From Lactiplantibacillus paraplantarum (lineage in GTDB: Bacteria; Bacillota; Bacilli; Lactobacillales; Lactobacillaceae), in the NCBI RefSeq assembly GCF_003641145.1, contig NZ_CP032744.1, forward strand, positions 2,294,001 through 2,358,000: DNA of 64,000 bases. Direction: 5' to 3'. The position numbers and the translations under genes are program-made. This document shows, piece after piece, positions 43,048 through 53,028 of this stretch; the stretch's first letter is position 1, and every line of letters starts with the position of its first letter. Below the pieces are notes generated by a model, which searched no databases, was not told the origin of the DNA, and saw only the letters and a list, made by a program, of their open reading frames with translations.

Positions 43048-46000
43048 TTAATTAACTGGCACAAACACCTGTTGTGGCAGTGAGTACAAATACTGTTTAG
43101 TCACCTTTCCTGGATACATCGACGCTAGCGCTGCTGCATATAATTTAACTTGACCAGCGTAGCGCGTCTTCAAATCTTCAGGCTGCTTGACGTGGTCCGT
43201 CTTATAATCAAACAAGGTTAACCCATCATCCGTTTCTAAATAGCCGTCAATAATTCCATGAATCAGGACTTTTCCCGTTTCATGTTCATCAACATCGAAA
43301 ATCTGACGTGCTGGAATCAGTAACGAGAATGGCACTTCGCGGTGCACCTTCGCCGGATTATCCAAAATTTGGCTGCCCAGCTCACTCTGGTAAAAAGCCA
43401 CGATGGTGTCAACTGCAATCAATTTCGCGACATTGGTCGTTAAGACCCGGTTAGCCACTAACCCATCAATCGTACTTTGAACCGTCGTTTCATTGACCGG
43501 TTTGGTCAAATCAAGTTGTTCTAAAACTAAGTGGGTCGCACTCCCAACTTCCGCACTGGTTGGCGCCTGCGTAGTTTGTAAAAATTGTGGCAATTCCAGT
43601 GACCCAGTCACAAACCGGGATGTCGGTCGTGAACGCCGCTGACTAACAGTCGGGTTCGCATTCATCAGCGGGGTATCCGGATCTTCAAAGATTCGTTTTA
43701 CTTCTGATACCGATTGGTATGCCGTCGTCGTCGTGGAAGCCTGGTGTGGATAATGAAAATTCAGTATCGTGGTCAGATAATCACGCGTTACTTGATCAAC
43801 ATCGATGGTGACTTGCTGTTCAACTAGTTCAAGCGCATCAGGTTGAGTACCCGTTACCGCTTCACTTTGCTCCGCCAGAACGGTGGTGGCATCTCCCAAT
43901 TCAATGGCTAGCTTGGTCGGATCATCCGTCAATTCGTAATTGGGCCATTCATCTCCCCAATATGCCTTCATGGCCGGATGCCGCATCACGGCCATACCGA
44001 CCCAATCTAATTGATTAGTCGCCGCAATTCGTGCCTGAGCACTCAAAACGCGCCCGTCGCTAGCAAAGGCTTGCCGCCATTTTTCGGTCGCGGTATCAAT
44101 ATCCTTGATCGTTCCAACCAAATAGAGCTGTTGCTGAGCTCGCGTAATCGCCACATATAGTTTCCGCATCTCTTCGGCTCGCATCTTCTTGCTGACTACC
44201 TGCTTAGTCACAACTTGTGGCAAGGTCGGGTACTTCACACGCGTTTCTGGGTCCAAATAAGTAATCCCAATCCCCGCTTCTCGGTCCAATAGCGCGCTCG
44301 AGCGCGTATCAGTCTGATTGAACTGCTTATCCATATCCATCACGAAAATCACGGGGTATTCAAGCCCCTTGCTACCATGAATCGTCATTACGTTGACCGC
44401 TTCCGCATCAGTCTCGGCCACGGCAGCTGCCAAGTCCTGGTCCTTTTCCTGCATCCGGCGAATAAAACGAACGAACTGAAATAAGCCCTTAAAACTGCCC
44501 TGCTCATACGTATAAGCACGTTCATATAAAGCGTGGAGATTAGCCTGACGCTGTTTACCAGCTGGCATTCCGCCAACGTAGTCTAAAAAGCCAGTTCTTT
44601 CATAGATTTGCCAAATCAGGGTTACGATTTGATTACGTCGTGCCAGATCTCGAAATTCAGTCAATTGTGTCAAGAAGGTCTCGATTTTAGCATAAACTTG
44701 ATCACCATATTCAGTCGCCGGACCAGTTGGATAATTATGATAAAAGTCCTGGACGGCTTGAAAATAATCACTCGTTTTATTCTGGATACGCAAATAAACT
44801 AATTGATTTTCGTCTAATCCGACAATTGGCGAGCGTAGAACCGCCACTAACGGAATATCTTGATATGGGTTATCGATAATACTGAGTAGTGCCATCATGA
44901 TCCGAATCTCAGTGGTTTGGAAATAATTCTGGGCATCATTGACCACAACGGGAATGTGATACCGCTTGAAAACATCAATAATTGTTAAATTATGATTACG
45001 TGTTGGTACTAGTAACGCCACGTCACTGTAACGAAACGGCCGGTATTCCCCATTAGCACGTTCATAGATTGGCTTATCTTGGGCCTTAAGTGCCAAAATC
45101 TTTTGGGCGACCATCGTGATACTCCCGACGGCAGGATCATCAATTGAAAAATTGGTTTCATCCGTGGAGACATCTTCTGTCGACTTGTCAGTTTCCGTCT
45201 GGTAAAGTAATAGATTCGTCGTTTGTGGCATATCGGCCGGATAATCCTTGGGCCCATACTTGAGGTAAGCCGCTTCATCATAATCAATTTGCCCGACCGG
45301 CGCGTCCATCAGCTGACTAAAGATTAGGTTAGTCAAATGATCGACATTCGCCACCGACCGGAAGTTTTCAGCTAATACGATCCGTTCCCCGTGTTCGGGA
45401 TTCGTCCCAAAATCGTGATACTTGTGCAAAAATAATAACGGATCAGCTAATCGGAACTGGTAAATCGACTGTTTGACGTCTCCCACCATGAACATATTTC
45501 CTGGCTGGTCACGCGCCAACAACTGCAAAATACTTTCTTGCAAAGAGTTAATATCTTGATATTCATCAACCATAACTTCTTCAAATTGGGCCCGTAACTG
45601 CGCCAAAGCTGCCTGACCACTTTCATTGTCACTCGTTAAGATTTGCAACGTTAGGTGTTCCAAATCCGAAAAGTCTAGGACGTGTCGCCGCCGTTTTTCA
45701 GCTGCAAAAGCCGTCCTAAACTGCTTGGTCGCATCCACTAGCTCAGCCACAATTGACTTTGCCCCCACCATAATATCTAAGACTTGCTGCTCATCGGCCG
45801 CAAAATAGGTCTCGCTGAGGGTGGCCATTTGTTTCTTGACACCGTCAACAAATGTGCCCATAGTTTTGGCCCGCGCAGTCTTCTCCGGCTCGTCCTTATA
45901 AGTTTTTTTGAGAGCTCCAATCTTGAAAGTGGCGACTTGAGTACGTAACTCATTCCAACTTGCCGTTGCCAATTGTTCACGGAGCGTCGTCAGCGTTTTT

Positions 46001-46797
46001 TGTGCTGTAGCGAGTACCTCAAGCGTTTTCGGGACTAAGTCAGCATCCGTCGCAACTTTTTGCGCCTGTCGTAATTTCATTTGCATCCCATCGACTTCAT
46101 TAATGAGCAATGGTAATAATTGTTGTTGATAAAAGGCACTGGCCGTTAACGCTTCCTCATCCACCTGATAAGGTTCTGGTAACTTGCTCAGCCAGCCTTC
46201 CGGATTCGGGGTCGACTGGGCAAAATCAAATAACCGAAAAATCAATCGACTGAGACCATCATCACTTCGATCATTAGAAAAATTCGCTGTTAATAAGTCA
46301 AATAACGTACCATCTTCATCATATAATTGTTCACGAACACTGTCCCAAACCTGATCACGAATGAGTAACCCCTCAGTGTTGTCCGTCAATAGGCGAAAAA
46401 CAGGATCCAAATCAATAACGTAGTAATAACGCTGAATCACGCGGAGACAAAAAGCATCCAACGTACTAATGTTGGCTACCCCGAGCAAATTTAATTGCTG
46501 CCGTAATTGCCGAATCGCTGGTGACGCCGTGGTTTGCGCCGGATTGTCCGTCATTAACTGTGAGATTCGCTTATTGATTTGCGATTCCAGCTTTTGTTTC
46601 ATATGCTTGGCAGCTAAGTTTGTAAACGTCACCACGAGTAACTGGTCAATATTCGTGCCGGCCAGTATCTTGCGCATAATACGTTCGATCAATACGGTCG
46701 TCTTTCCAGAACCAGCCGAAGCTGAAACTAACAAGTTATTTCCCTGCTGTGCGATAACAGCTTGCTGGCTAGGTGTATAGTTTGTACCCTCACTCAT
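43048..46797 (-). CDS. addA: ATP-dependent helicase/nuclease subunit A (AddA/RexA)
   Basis: The 1249-residue subunit of the AddAB (RexAB) complex that processes double-strand DNA ends for recombination and repair, with RecA loading at Chi. Helicase motifs: LLVSASAGSGKTTVLIERI (Walker A, about residues 22-40), LLVVTFTNLAAKHMK (motif Ia), EEVMVDEYQDINSLQESI (Walker B, about 408-425), MVGDVKQSIYQFRLADP (motif III), VNVMTIHGSKGLEYPVIF (motif V) and KLYVAITRAQQQLYL (motif VI). The C-terminal RecB-type nuclease has GIIDGYLETDDGLTLFDYKTD. The ATG at 46797 overlaps the addB stop, with GGTGGAG six bases upstream, so translation is coupled. Confidence 0.96.
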   Translation of the reverse strand: MSEGTNYTPSQQAVIAQQGNNLLVSASAGSGKTTVLIERIMRKILAGTNIDQLLVVTFTNLAAKHMKQKLESQINKRISQLMTDNPAQTTASPAIRQLRQQLNLLGVANISTLDAFCLRVIQRYYYVIDLDPVFRLLTDNTEGLLIRDQVWDSVREQLYDEDGTLFDLLTANFSNDRSDDGLSRLIFRLFDFAQSTPNPEGWLSKLPEPYQVDEEALTASAFYQQQLLPLLINEVDGMQMKLRQAQKVATDADLVPKTLEVLATAQKTLTTLREQLATASWNELRTQVATFKIGALKKTYKDEPEKTARAKTMGTFVDGVKKQMATLSETYFAADEQQVLDIMVGAKSIVAELVDATKQFRTAFAAEKRRRHVLDFSDLEHLTLQILTSDNESGQAALAQLRAQFEEVMVDEYQDINSLQESILQLLARDQPGNMFMVGDVKQSIYQFRLADPLLFLHKYHDFGTNPEHGERIVLAENFRSVANVDHLTNLIFSQLMDAPVGQIDYDEAAYLKYGPKDYPADMPQTTNLLLYQTETDKSTEDVSTDETNFSIDDPAVGSITMVAQKILALKAQDKPIYERANGEYRPFRYSDVALLVPTRNHNLTIIDVFKRYHIPVVVNDAQNYFQTTEIRIMMALLSIIDNPYQDIPLVAVLRSPIVGLDENQLVYLRIQNKTSDYFQAVQDFYHNYPTGPATEYGDQVYAKIETFLTQLTEFRDLARRNQIVTLIWQIYERTGFLDYVGGMPAGKQRQANLHALYERAYTYEQGSFKGLFQFVRFIRRMQEKDQDLAAAVAETDAEAVNVMTIHGSKGLEYPVIFVMDMDKQFNQTDTRSSALLDREAGIGITYLDPETRVKYPTLPQVVTKQVVSKKMRAEEMRKLYVAITRAQQQLYLVGTIKDIDTATEKWRQAFASDGRVLSAQARIAATNQLDWVGMAVMRHPAMKAYWGDEWPNYELTDDPTKLAIELGDATTVLAEQSEAVTGTQPDALELVEQQVTIDVDQVTRDYLTTILNFHYPHQASTTTTAYQSVSEVKRIFEDPDTPLMNANPTVSQRRSRPTSRFVTGSLELPQFLQTTQAPTSAEVGSATHLVLEQLDLTKPVNETTVQSTIDGLVANRVLTTNVAKLIAVDTIVAFYQSELGSQILDNPAKVHREVPFSLLIPARQIFDVDEHETGKVLIHGIIDGYLETDDGLTLFDYKTDHVKQPEDLKTRYAGQVKLYAAALASMYPGKVTKQYLYSLPQQVFVPVN

Positions 46798-49700
46798 GGT
46801 TTTCTCCACCTTTCTGTGTCTTCAGTAAATCAAGAACCTGTTTGGCTGATAATGGCGGTAGATCCCGATAAGCATTTTCTGCCAACATTGCATCAAACTG
46901 CATAATTGATAGATACGGCGAATACTGTAAAGCAGTTGTCTTATCGTTCAGCCGAATTGGATTTAGTTGAATTTCTCCAGCGAAAATCGCTTCAGCAGCT
47001 GCAATAATCAATTGACTATTATGCTGTAATAATCGTTCTAACTGGTCATTCGTCACCAGTGAAGCTGCACGCCCCCCACTATACGACCCATCCTTTTTAC
47101 GTGCGAATGGGTAAACTTTCGAGGTCCCGTTACCTTGTTGTAGTTCGCTATCTAAATGTTCCAATAGCTGCGGATCATCGAGCAAAATTCCCTTATACTT
47201 ATTCTTCTTTAGGAGCGCTGCTTCAAAACCGCCCTGAATATCTTTTGGTTTCAGAGTTGGATTTTGAATGTGCATGTAAAGTGCGCCGGCTAATTTAACC
47301 GCAGCTTGATCAGAACCAACTAAAGCTTGCTCGTTGTGCAGCACAGCATCCAAATAAGTTAACATTTGCATTGCGAGACCATAGTAAGCCTCTTGAAAAT
47401 CAAATTTATGTTGGGATGACTTATAATCGACGATTCCCAGGTAACTTTGATCTGCCACTTGGATTTGGTCGAGACGGTCAATCTTCCCCCGTACGTGCAC
47501 ACTATGCGTTGCATCAATTTGAAAATCGAGCGCTTTTAATCCGTGTTCCTTGCCAACGTTACCAAATAAGACCTCGGTTTGCTTCGGCTCAGCGGCTGAC
47601 AGTTTACTTTGATTGCGAATCGCAAACGCAATCTGCCGGACTGTGTTGATTAACTGCCGTTGCAAGTAAGCCATCCGGTTAGAACTCGTCAAAATTGTAA
47701 ACTGTGGTTGATCTAAGATTTGACGGGTCACAGTCTCTAAATACTGTCCTAACTGTTGATCACTGGCTTGAGCCAATGGAATTTGATCAGACCGTAACGC
47801 CTTGATGAGCCCATCTAAGACAGCGTGGAAAAACTCCCCAGTACTAGCAGCTGATAACTCGAACACATCACGCTCACGCAGTTTGAGCCCATATTTCAAG
47901 AAATAAGCGTACTGATTACGATAAAATTCTTCTAGTTTTGAAATTGACGTATAAATTTGATGCCCATACAAAGCCTCAACGCTGGCTGGTGTCAGCTTAA
48001 CAGGTTGATTGCGATAACTTAATCCAGCCATCAATTGACGTGCTAGCTCACCGAATTGGGGGTCACGCGTCAATTGTTGCCGTAACCACACCCACACCGG
48101 AGCAGGTTGTAATGGTGCGCCAACACGATTACGGTCAGTATTCGTCGTTAACACATCGCGGTAAACCTGAATCACATGACTAATCGTCCGGCGCTTAGTC
48201 CCAACAAATGGCCGAGCATCGGCATTAGTCGGATCAGGCGTCCCAAGATAAGTATGTTCTCGCAAATTGAACTGACGTTGAATTCGCCGCACATAGTTGG
48301 ACCAATTTAAATCTGTTTCTTGATCATCTTTTAAGGGGGCACTGAAAAACAAGTGTCGACGTGCACTTAAAAAGGCCAAATAATTCAGACAACTTTCATC
48401 ACCAAGCTGAACGACAGCTGAATCATTTAAATAGTGATCACCATCTAACGAACTGAGCGTTGGTTGCAAATTTTCTTTATCCACATCACTCAATAAGTTG
48501 TTCGTCATAATCCGGTCAGGCATCACTAAATCTGTTGCCCCAACCATGAAGACAACTTTATGGTCCTGACTTTGAACCATTCCGCTCTCTGAAATTAACA
48601 CCTGGTCCAACGTCGACGGAATTTGCGAGTAACTGGCACCTTCAAAACCCGCTTGTAATAGTGCCAAAAAGTCCGTAATTTCAAATGGCTCTGCACCTAA
48701 AATCGTCACGTATTCATCTAGCATCCCACAAAAAGTTTGCCAGGTCTGCTCAGGCTCGGCAGCTGCCCGGACATCTTGACGATCCAAGGCTTGATCGCGC
48801 CAAGCTAATAGCTGGTCCGTAACGCCCTGGCTTGTCAGAAAGTTGACCAGCAATGTCACGGCTGCTTTGCCATCCGGTGCTTGCCGCATTTTTTTAAAAA
48901 ACGGTGGTAACGTTTCAGCAACAAAGTGATGAATCAAGTTGATTTGTCGCGAAATTTTAGCATTTTGATCCGTCTCGACCCCGGCGTCACCCTCGGTTAA
49001 TTGAAAGTATTGCCAATCTTCCTTTTGTACCCACCGCTGGCCGTGATAACCACTTTTAAGGATAAAGTTTTCGGTCAGATCTACTGCTTGGCGGTAGGCT
49101 TGCCGATCCATCGGTTGCCCATTGATATTTGGCATCAAAAGCTCGGTTTTCAATACTCGCATAACATCACGATATTGATACTGCTGCGCGTCGATATCAA
49201 ACAACGCGTTAATCAACTCGACTAACGGATGGTCGGCCATCGAACGCTGCAAATCCACAAAGTATGGTATTTCTAATTCATGAAAAGTCGGCGCTAACAT
49301 CGTTTGGTAGGCATCTAAGTGCCGTGTCATAATCAGGAAGTCCCGATAATGATAATCGTCGGCGGGATCGGCATGTTTTTTCGCGACCATTGCCCGAATC
49401 ATGCGGCCAACTTGTGCTAATTCAGTCTGCCGACTATCGGTCCGGAATAAATGCACATTCGTATTCGGCTCCTCGTGACCGGTAGCCGCTTGGGGCTGAC
49501 CACGCCAAAAATCATCGAGAGCCACTAAGCCGGGAGCCACGCGCGGCGTGTCAGCATAAATATCTTGGCTAACCGGAATCTGACGAATACGGGCATACTG
49601 ATAAAGCCGATAATAAAGCCGACCAGATTGATAAAATAAGGTCCCGTTTTCAGGCGCATGATCCACAACTTTATGATCAAGCATCAAACTGATTGTCACG

Positions 49701-50392
49701 TCCGCGCCCTGTTCCAGCATAGTCGTGATGATCCCCTGTTCCTGAGCCGGTAATTGAGCAAAGCCAGCGAGTTCCACATAAACGTGCGTTCCGTGCAAGT
49801 CTTGATGCCGTAGGTAAGCATTCAATTGAACGAGAATATCAGCGGGCTTAAGATACTTATCCGCAGTCGCCGCCACAAAGTCTTTGTAAACGATCGCCAG
49901 ATCATGTAGCTTAGCCTGCAAGTCACCTGCCTGAGCATTCGCTGCCAATTGAACCACGTCTTCTGGCTGCAAATTAGCGGTCTGTAACTCATTAATTTCA
50001 CGAGCCAACTGGGTCACAAAACCAGTTTGTGAGATTTCACCACCAAACAACCGCAGTTCGTCGGCATGCCGTTGTAAGATGCGGTATAACAACATATCAA
50101 TTCCCGCCGCGGAAAGTCGTGGCACTTGATAAGCTGCTTCATTCTTCATCAAGTACCAGGCGAGACGGGTAAATGAAAATACTTGAACCTGAGTCTGGGC
50201 ATACAAGTCTGGTTGTCCAAAAGCCCGTGCCAGACGGTTCAACACATCAACTTCAGTATCGAACTTAATATGGTTCGGTACCAAATAGAAAAATTGATCA
50301 TGTGGCTTGGCCGTCAAGGTTGCCACTAACTGCGTAACCATGGTACGGCGATGGTCCATCTTGGCTGGTCCCAATACAAATTGTAGGCTCAC
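46790..50392 (-). CDS. addB: ATP-dependent nuclease subunit B (AddB/RexB)
   Basis: The 1200-residue partner of AddA. It begins SLQFVLGPAKMDHRRTM (the degenerate nucleotide loop of RexB, lacking a full Walker A, as is usual in lactobacilli), carries an inactive UvrD-like helicase fold (about residues 300-800), and ends with a PD-(D/E)xK nuclease domain seen in LEEFYRNQYAYFLKYGLKL and SYLGIVDYKSSQHKFDF (about 1000-1016). No iron-sulfur cysteine set is obvious. I take the second of two adjacent GTG codons, eight bases after GAGGAGG. The addB-addA order and overlap match other Firmicutes. Confidence 0.93.
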   Translation of the reverse strand: MSLQFVLGPAKMDHRRTMVTQLVATLTAKPHDQFFYLVPNHIKFDTEVDVLNRLARAFGQPDLYAQTQVQVFSFTRLAWYLMKNEAAYQVPRLSAAGIDMLLYRILQRHADELRLFGGEISQTGFVTQLAREINELQTANLQPEDVVQLAANAQAGDLQAKLHDLAIVYKDFVAATADKYLKPADILVQLNAYLRHQDLHGTHVYVELAGFAQLPAQEQGIITTMLEQGADVTISLMLDHKVVDHAPENGTLFYQSGRLYYRLYQYARIRQIPVSQDIYADTPRVAPGLVALDDFWRGQPQAATGHEEPNTNVHLFRTDSRQTELAQVGRMIRAMVAKKHADPADDYHYRDFLIMTRHLDAYQTMLAPTFHELEIPYFVDLQRSMADHPLVELINALFDIDAQQYQYRDVMRVLKTELLMPNINGQPMDRQAYRQAVDLTENFILKSGYHGQRWVQKEDWQYFQLTEGDAGVETDQNAKISRQINLIHHFVAETLPPFFKKMRQAPDGKAAVTLLVNFLTSQGVTDQLLAWRDQALDRQDVRAAAEPEQTWQTFCGMLDEYVTILGAEPFEITDFLALLQAGFEGASYSQIPSTLDQVLISESGMVQSQDHKVVFMVGATDLVMPDRIMTNNLLSDVDKENLQPTLSSLDGDHYLNDSAVVQLGDESCLNYLAFLSARRHLFFSAPLKDDQETDLNWSNYVRRIQRQFNLREHTYLGTPDPTNADARPFVGTKRRTISHVIQVYRDVLTTNTDRNRVGAPLQPAPVWVWLRQQLTRDPQFGELARQLMAGLSYRNQPVKLTPASVEALYGHQIYTSISKLEEFYRNQYAYFLKYGLKLRERDVFELSAASTGEFFHAVLDGLIKALRSDQIPLAQASDQQLGQYLETVTRQILDQPQFTILTSSNRMAYLQRQLINTVRQIAFAIRNQSKLSAAEPKQTEVLFGNVGKEHGLKALDFQIDATHSVHVRGKIDRLDQIQVADQSYLGIVDYKSSQHKFDFQEAYYGLAMQMLTYLDAVLHNEQALVGSDQAAVKLAGALYMHIQNPTLKPKDIQGGFEAALLKKNKYKGILLDDPQLLEHLDSELQQGNGTSKVYPFARKKDGSYSGGRAASLVTNDQLERLLQHNSQLIIAAAEAIFAGEIQLNPIRLNDKTTALQYSPYLSIMQFDAMLAENAYRDLPPLSAKQVLDLLKTQKGGENHE

Positions 50393-50463
50393 CACTAATT
50401 CCTCCTCTAATCTGAACAAACGTTCTCATTAAGTTAGTCTCATTATCGCATATTTACCCATCT

Positions 50464-50495
50464 AAAAAAACACCTAACCCGTAAGTTAGATGTTT
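50464..50495 (-). terminator. Terminator of the DMT-MerR operon
   Basis: Minus-strand stem AAACATCTAAC / GTTAGGTGTTT with G-U pairs, followed by TTTTTTTAG. It lies upstream of the addB leader, separating the two units. Confidence 0.8.
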
Positions 50496-50508
50496 ATTAT
50501 AACGTCCA

Positions 50509-50985
50509 TTAATTGCCTAGTTCTTCGGCCGTATGCCCCGAGTCCAATAAGTGTTGATACTCAGCATAAGTTGCTGATGCGACCTGATTGGTCCCCGACT
50601 TAAAGTGAATTTTTTCCGTACCGGCTGCTTTCGCCGTCTTGTAGTACCACTTTTTAAATCGTAGGTACGCTAGAGAACGTTGTAGTGACTTAATTTGATC
50701 AACTAGCACGTCCTCTTGTTCGTTCAAGAAATCATAACGTTCACCTAACGAATCGTCACCATCCAGACGCCACGAAACAAAATAGGCAATGTCTTTGATG
50801 GGCACACCCGCGCGCTTTAAATCCATAATCATCGCCATCAGCTGAATATTGTCTTCAGTAAATTGTCGACGTCCACCAGCATCACGTTTTACAAATGGTA
50901 ACAAACCTTCCCGATCATAGTAACGAATCGCTTCAACCGACAGTCCCATCTGCTTGGATACTTCACCAATGGTATATACTTTCAT
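50509..50985 (-). CDS. MerR-family transcriptional regulator (multidrug-type)
   Basis: A 158-residue regulator: MKVYTIGEVSKQMGLSVEAI, RYYDREGLLPFVKRDAGGRR (about residues 20-39, the MerR wing), then a coiled-coil linker (EQEDVLVDQIKSLQRSLAYL, about 92-111) and a short C-terminal part with FKKWYYKTAKAAG. It lacks metal-binding cysteines. ATG at 50985, seven bases after GGAGG. The gene follows the DMT permease gene by 52 bases on the same strand. The promoter of the pair has the MerR layout, so autoregulation with the permease as target is the likely logic. Confidence 0.9.
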   Translation of the reverse strand: MKVYTIGEVSKQMGLSVEAIRYYDREGLLPFVKRDAGGRRQFTEDNIQLMAMIMDLKRAGVPIKDIAYFVSWRLDGDDSLGERYDFLNEQEDVLVDQIKSLQRSLAYLRFKKWYYKTAKAAGTEKIHFKSGTNQVASATYAEYQHLLDSGHTAEELGN

Positions 50986-51037
50986 CTTCAGTCCTCCGAT
51001 ATTCAATATACGACCAGCTACAGCCATCGACGGCTAC

Positions 51038-51994
51038 TTAGAAAATCCGAATCAACGCAACCCCAATAATCATAACTAGTAGCCCCATCAACTGAGTACC
51101 CACGATTGGATTCTTCTTGGAAGCAAACCACCCAAATTGATCAATCATCAAACTTCCAGCCATTAGCCCAACTAAAACAATGACGACTGCTAGGCCGGTA
51201 CCAACGATTGGAACTAAGTAAACATTACCTAAAACATACAACGCCCCAATCATGCCACCAACCCACATCCACCAGGGATTACGTGTTCCGGTAGGTGTAC
51301 TCAATTTAAGTTGTGGCCGCAAGATTAGTACAACGACGATCAAGCCCAAGGTTCCGACCAAAAAGGAGATAAACGCCGCGTGAACCGTAGAGCCAAGTAC
51401 TCGTCCTAAATGTCCGTTAACGGCCGTTTGTGTCGCGCTAAACATTCCAGCAACCACCCCTAATATTCGCCAAAACCAGAGGCCTCGTTGCACAGGTGTG
51501 GCTACCATTTCTGCTGTTTCAGCCATTCGATTATGGCGGTGATCAAACCACCCCTTGGCCGCAACCGTGATAATAACGCCAGCTAGTACTAAAATAGCGC
51601 CTAAAATACGTGTGCTCGTCAATGCACTTTTAGGAGAGTCAAACCACCCAAAATTATCAATCAACAATCCGGCTAAGATTTGGCCAAGCACAGGCATAAT
51701 TACCGTTTGCACACTACCTAACTTCGGAAATAGCAAGATGTTACCAGTTAAATAAATAACGCCAAAGAACCCGCCCAGCCAAATCCAAACTGGCTGACTC
51801 GTAAATAAGGCCGTTGAAAAACCTAAGGTATGGATATCAATTAAGGTAATTATTGCTAAAAATAGCGTTCCCACGGCAAAGGAAGCTAAAGAAGCCAAAA
51901 ATGGTGACCCCACTGAGCTGCGCAATCGTGAATTAATACTCGTTTGCATAGGTAACCCAACACCAATTGCCAACCCGACTAAAATTGCTAACAT
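51038..51994 (-). CDS. DMT-superfamily permease, two fused DUF606-like halves
   Basis: A 318-residue inner-membrane protein of ten helices. The halves are clearly related: first half GVGLPMQTSINSRLRSSVGS, WIWLGGFFGVIYLTGNILLF and LLIDNFGWFDSPK (about residues 130-142); second half SATQTAVNGHLGRVLGSTVH, WMWVGGMIGALYVLGNVYLV and SLMIDQFGWFASKK. The fused duplication of YdcZ-type (DUF606) units of five helices each is evident. Such permeases export metabolites or drugs; substrate unknown. The ATG at 51994 follows GAGG at nine bases. It heads an operon with the MerR gene. Confidence 0.87.
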   Translation of the reverse strand: MLAILVGLAIGVGLPMQTSINSRLRSSVGSPFLASLASFAVGTLFLAIITLIDIHTLGFSTALFTSQPVWIWLGGFFGVIYLTGNILLFPKLGSVQTVIMPVLGQILAGLLIDNFGWFDSPKSALTSTRILGAILVLAGVIITVAAKGWFDHRHNRMAETAEMVATPVQRGLWFWRILGVVAGMFSATQTAVNGHLGRVLGSTVHAAFISFLVGTLGLIVVVLILRPQLKLSTPTGTRNPWWMWVGGMIGALYVLGNVYLVPIVGTGLAVVIVLVGLMAGSLMIDQFGWFASKKNPIVGTQLMGLLVMIIGVALIRIF

Positions 51995-52038
51995 TAAACA
52001 TTTCCTCATTTCTTTATCTTGTCTTAACAACATGTCAC

Positions 52039-52069
52039 AGGTTACACCCTGTAGTTAACTACAGCTCAA
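52039..52069 (-). promoter_or_regulatory. MerR-type promoter of the DMT-MerR operon
   Basis: Minus-strand TTGAGC (52064-52069), a 19-base spacer and TAACCT (52039-52044, weak). A perfect 16-base palindrome CTGTAGTTAACTACAG (52049-52064) lies between the boxes. The overlong spacer with a central dyad is the MerR hallmark; the -10 is poor, so dependence on activator is expected. Confidence 0.7.
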
Positions 52070-52311
52070 GGATTATGTTTTAAAATATTTCAACCATTAA
52101 CGTGATACTAACTACTTTAGCATGGATTGTGACAAACCGCCTTACACATCACGTTAATCGATTGGTAGCAGTTTATAGGTGCTTTATCACCGACCTACCC
52201 ACGGAGACGTCTAATAATTATTATTTTCGATTCTCAGTAAAAACGATCACCACAATCAATTGCACCCAAGACAAACCCGCATGCCAATATTAATATGACT
52301 CCATAATTAAG

Positions 52312-52356
52312 ATAGTCATGAAAATAATTACCGTTTGGTATTATTTTCATGACTAT
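52312..52356. terminator. Long inverted repeat behind the pyr operon
   Basis: Perfect 17-bp arms (52312-52328, 52340-52356) with an 11-base loop, 33 bases past the pyrE stop. The T tail on the minus strand is poor (CTTAATTATG), better on the plus strand (TTTTGATTGG). A terminator for pyr is the likely role, but the AT-rich stem might also slow decay. The remaining 52070-52311 shows no gene. Confidence 0.6.
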
Positions 52357-52388
52357 TTTGATTGGCAATTCAGTTATAGTTATTAATA

Positions 52389-53027
52389 CTAATCAATCGT
52401 TCCCCAGTGTTCCGGATCTTGACGCCACGTATGCAATGAAGCTAATTCCCCGTCATCAATATAATCGGCCTGGCGGGCAACCTTGATCAATTCAGGATAG
52501 TTGGACAAGCTGAACAGTGGTAATGACGCAGCGGCAAAGTTTTGTGTCGCAGCGTCTAAAGCGTAACTGAAGATTGCCCCAACGGCCTGAATATCGCCGC
52601 CCGCCGCTTGCACGGCCTTGGCTGCCTGCAAAACACTACCACCGGTCGAAATCAAATCATCCAGCATGACAACTTTTTGACCGGGCTTTAACACCCCTTC
52701 GATTTGGCGGCCAGCACCGTGGTCCTTAGGTTTAGCACGAACATAGATCAATGGTAGATTTAACAATTCCGCCACCCAGGCTGCATGGGGAATGCCAGCC
52801 GTTGCGACCCCCGCAATCACTTCGGTCGCCGGGTATTCACGTTTGATGATGGCGGCAATGCCCTGCGCAATATGTTGACGAACCGCCGGATAAGAAATCG
52901 TCAGCCGATTGTCCGTATAAATTGGACTTTTAATGCCACTGGCCCAGGTGAATGGGTCGTTTGGTCGTAGTGTAACGGCTTTAATCGTCAACAAATCAGT
53001 GGCGATAGTTGCTGCAATTTCACTCAT
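52389..53027 (-). CDS. pyrE: Orotate phosphoribosyltransferase
   Basis: The 212-residue cytosolic enzyme transfers ribose 5-phosphate from PRPP to orotate, giving OMP. Motifs: IKSPIYTDNRLTISYPAVRQ (about residues 31-50), YVRAKPKDHGAGRQIEGVLK with substrate-loop lysines and His (about 96-115), and the PRPP motif KVVMLDDLISTGGSVLQAAK (about 119-138). Length is normal. It is the last gene of the operon and begins one base after the pyrF stop, an arrangement typical of translational coupling. Its ATG follows a GGAGTAA site in the end of pyrF. Confidence 0.96.
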   Translation of the reverse strand: MSEIAATIATDLLTIKAVTLRPNDPFTWASGIKSPIYTDNRLTISYPAVRQHIAQGIAAIIKREYPATEVIAGVATAGIPHAAWVAELLNLPLIYVRAKPKDHGAGRQIEGVLKPGQKVVMLDDLISTGGSVLQAAKAVQAAGGDIQAVGAIFSYALDAATQNFAAASLPLFSLSNYPELIKVARQADYIDDGELASLHTWRQDPEHWGTID

Positions 53028-53028
53028 A

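Noticed and set aside
52021..52388. Search for a small gene between the DMT permease and pyrE
   Set aside because: Only the MerR promoter and the long inverted repeat are supported; short frames lack start signals.
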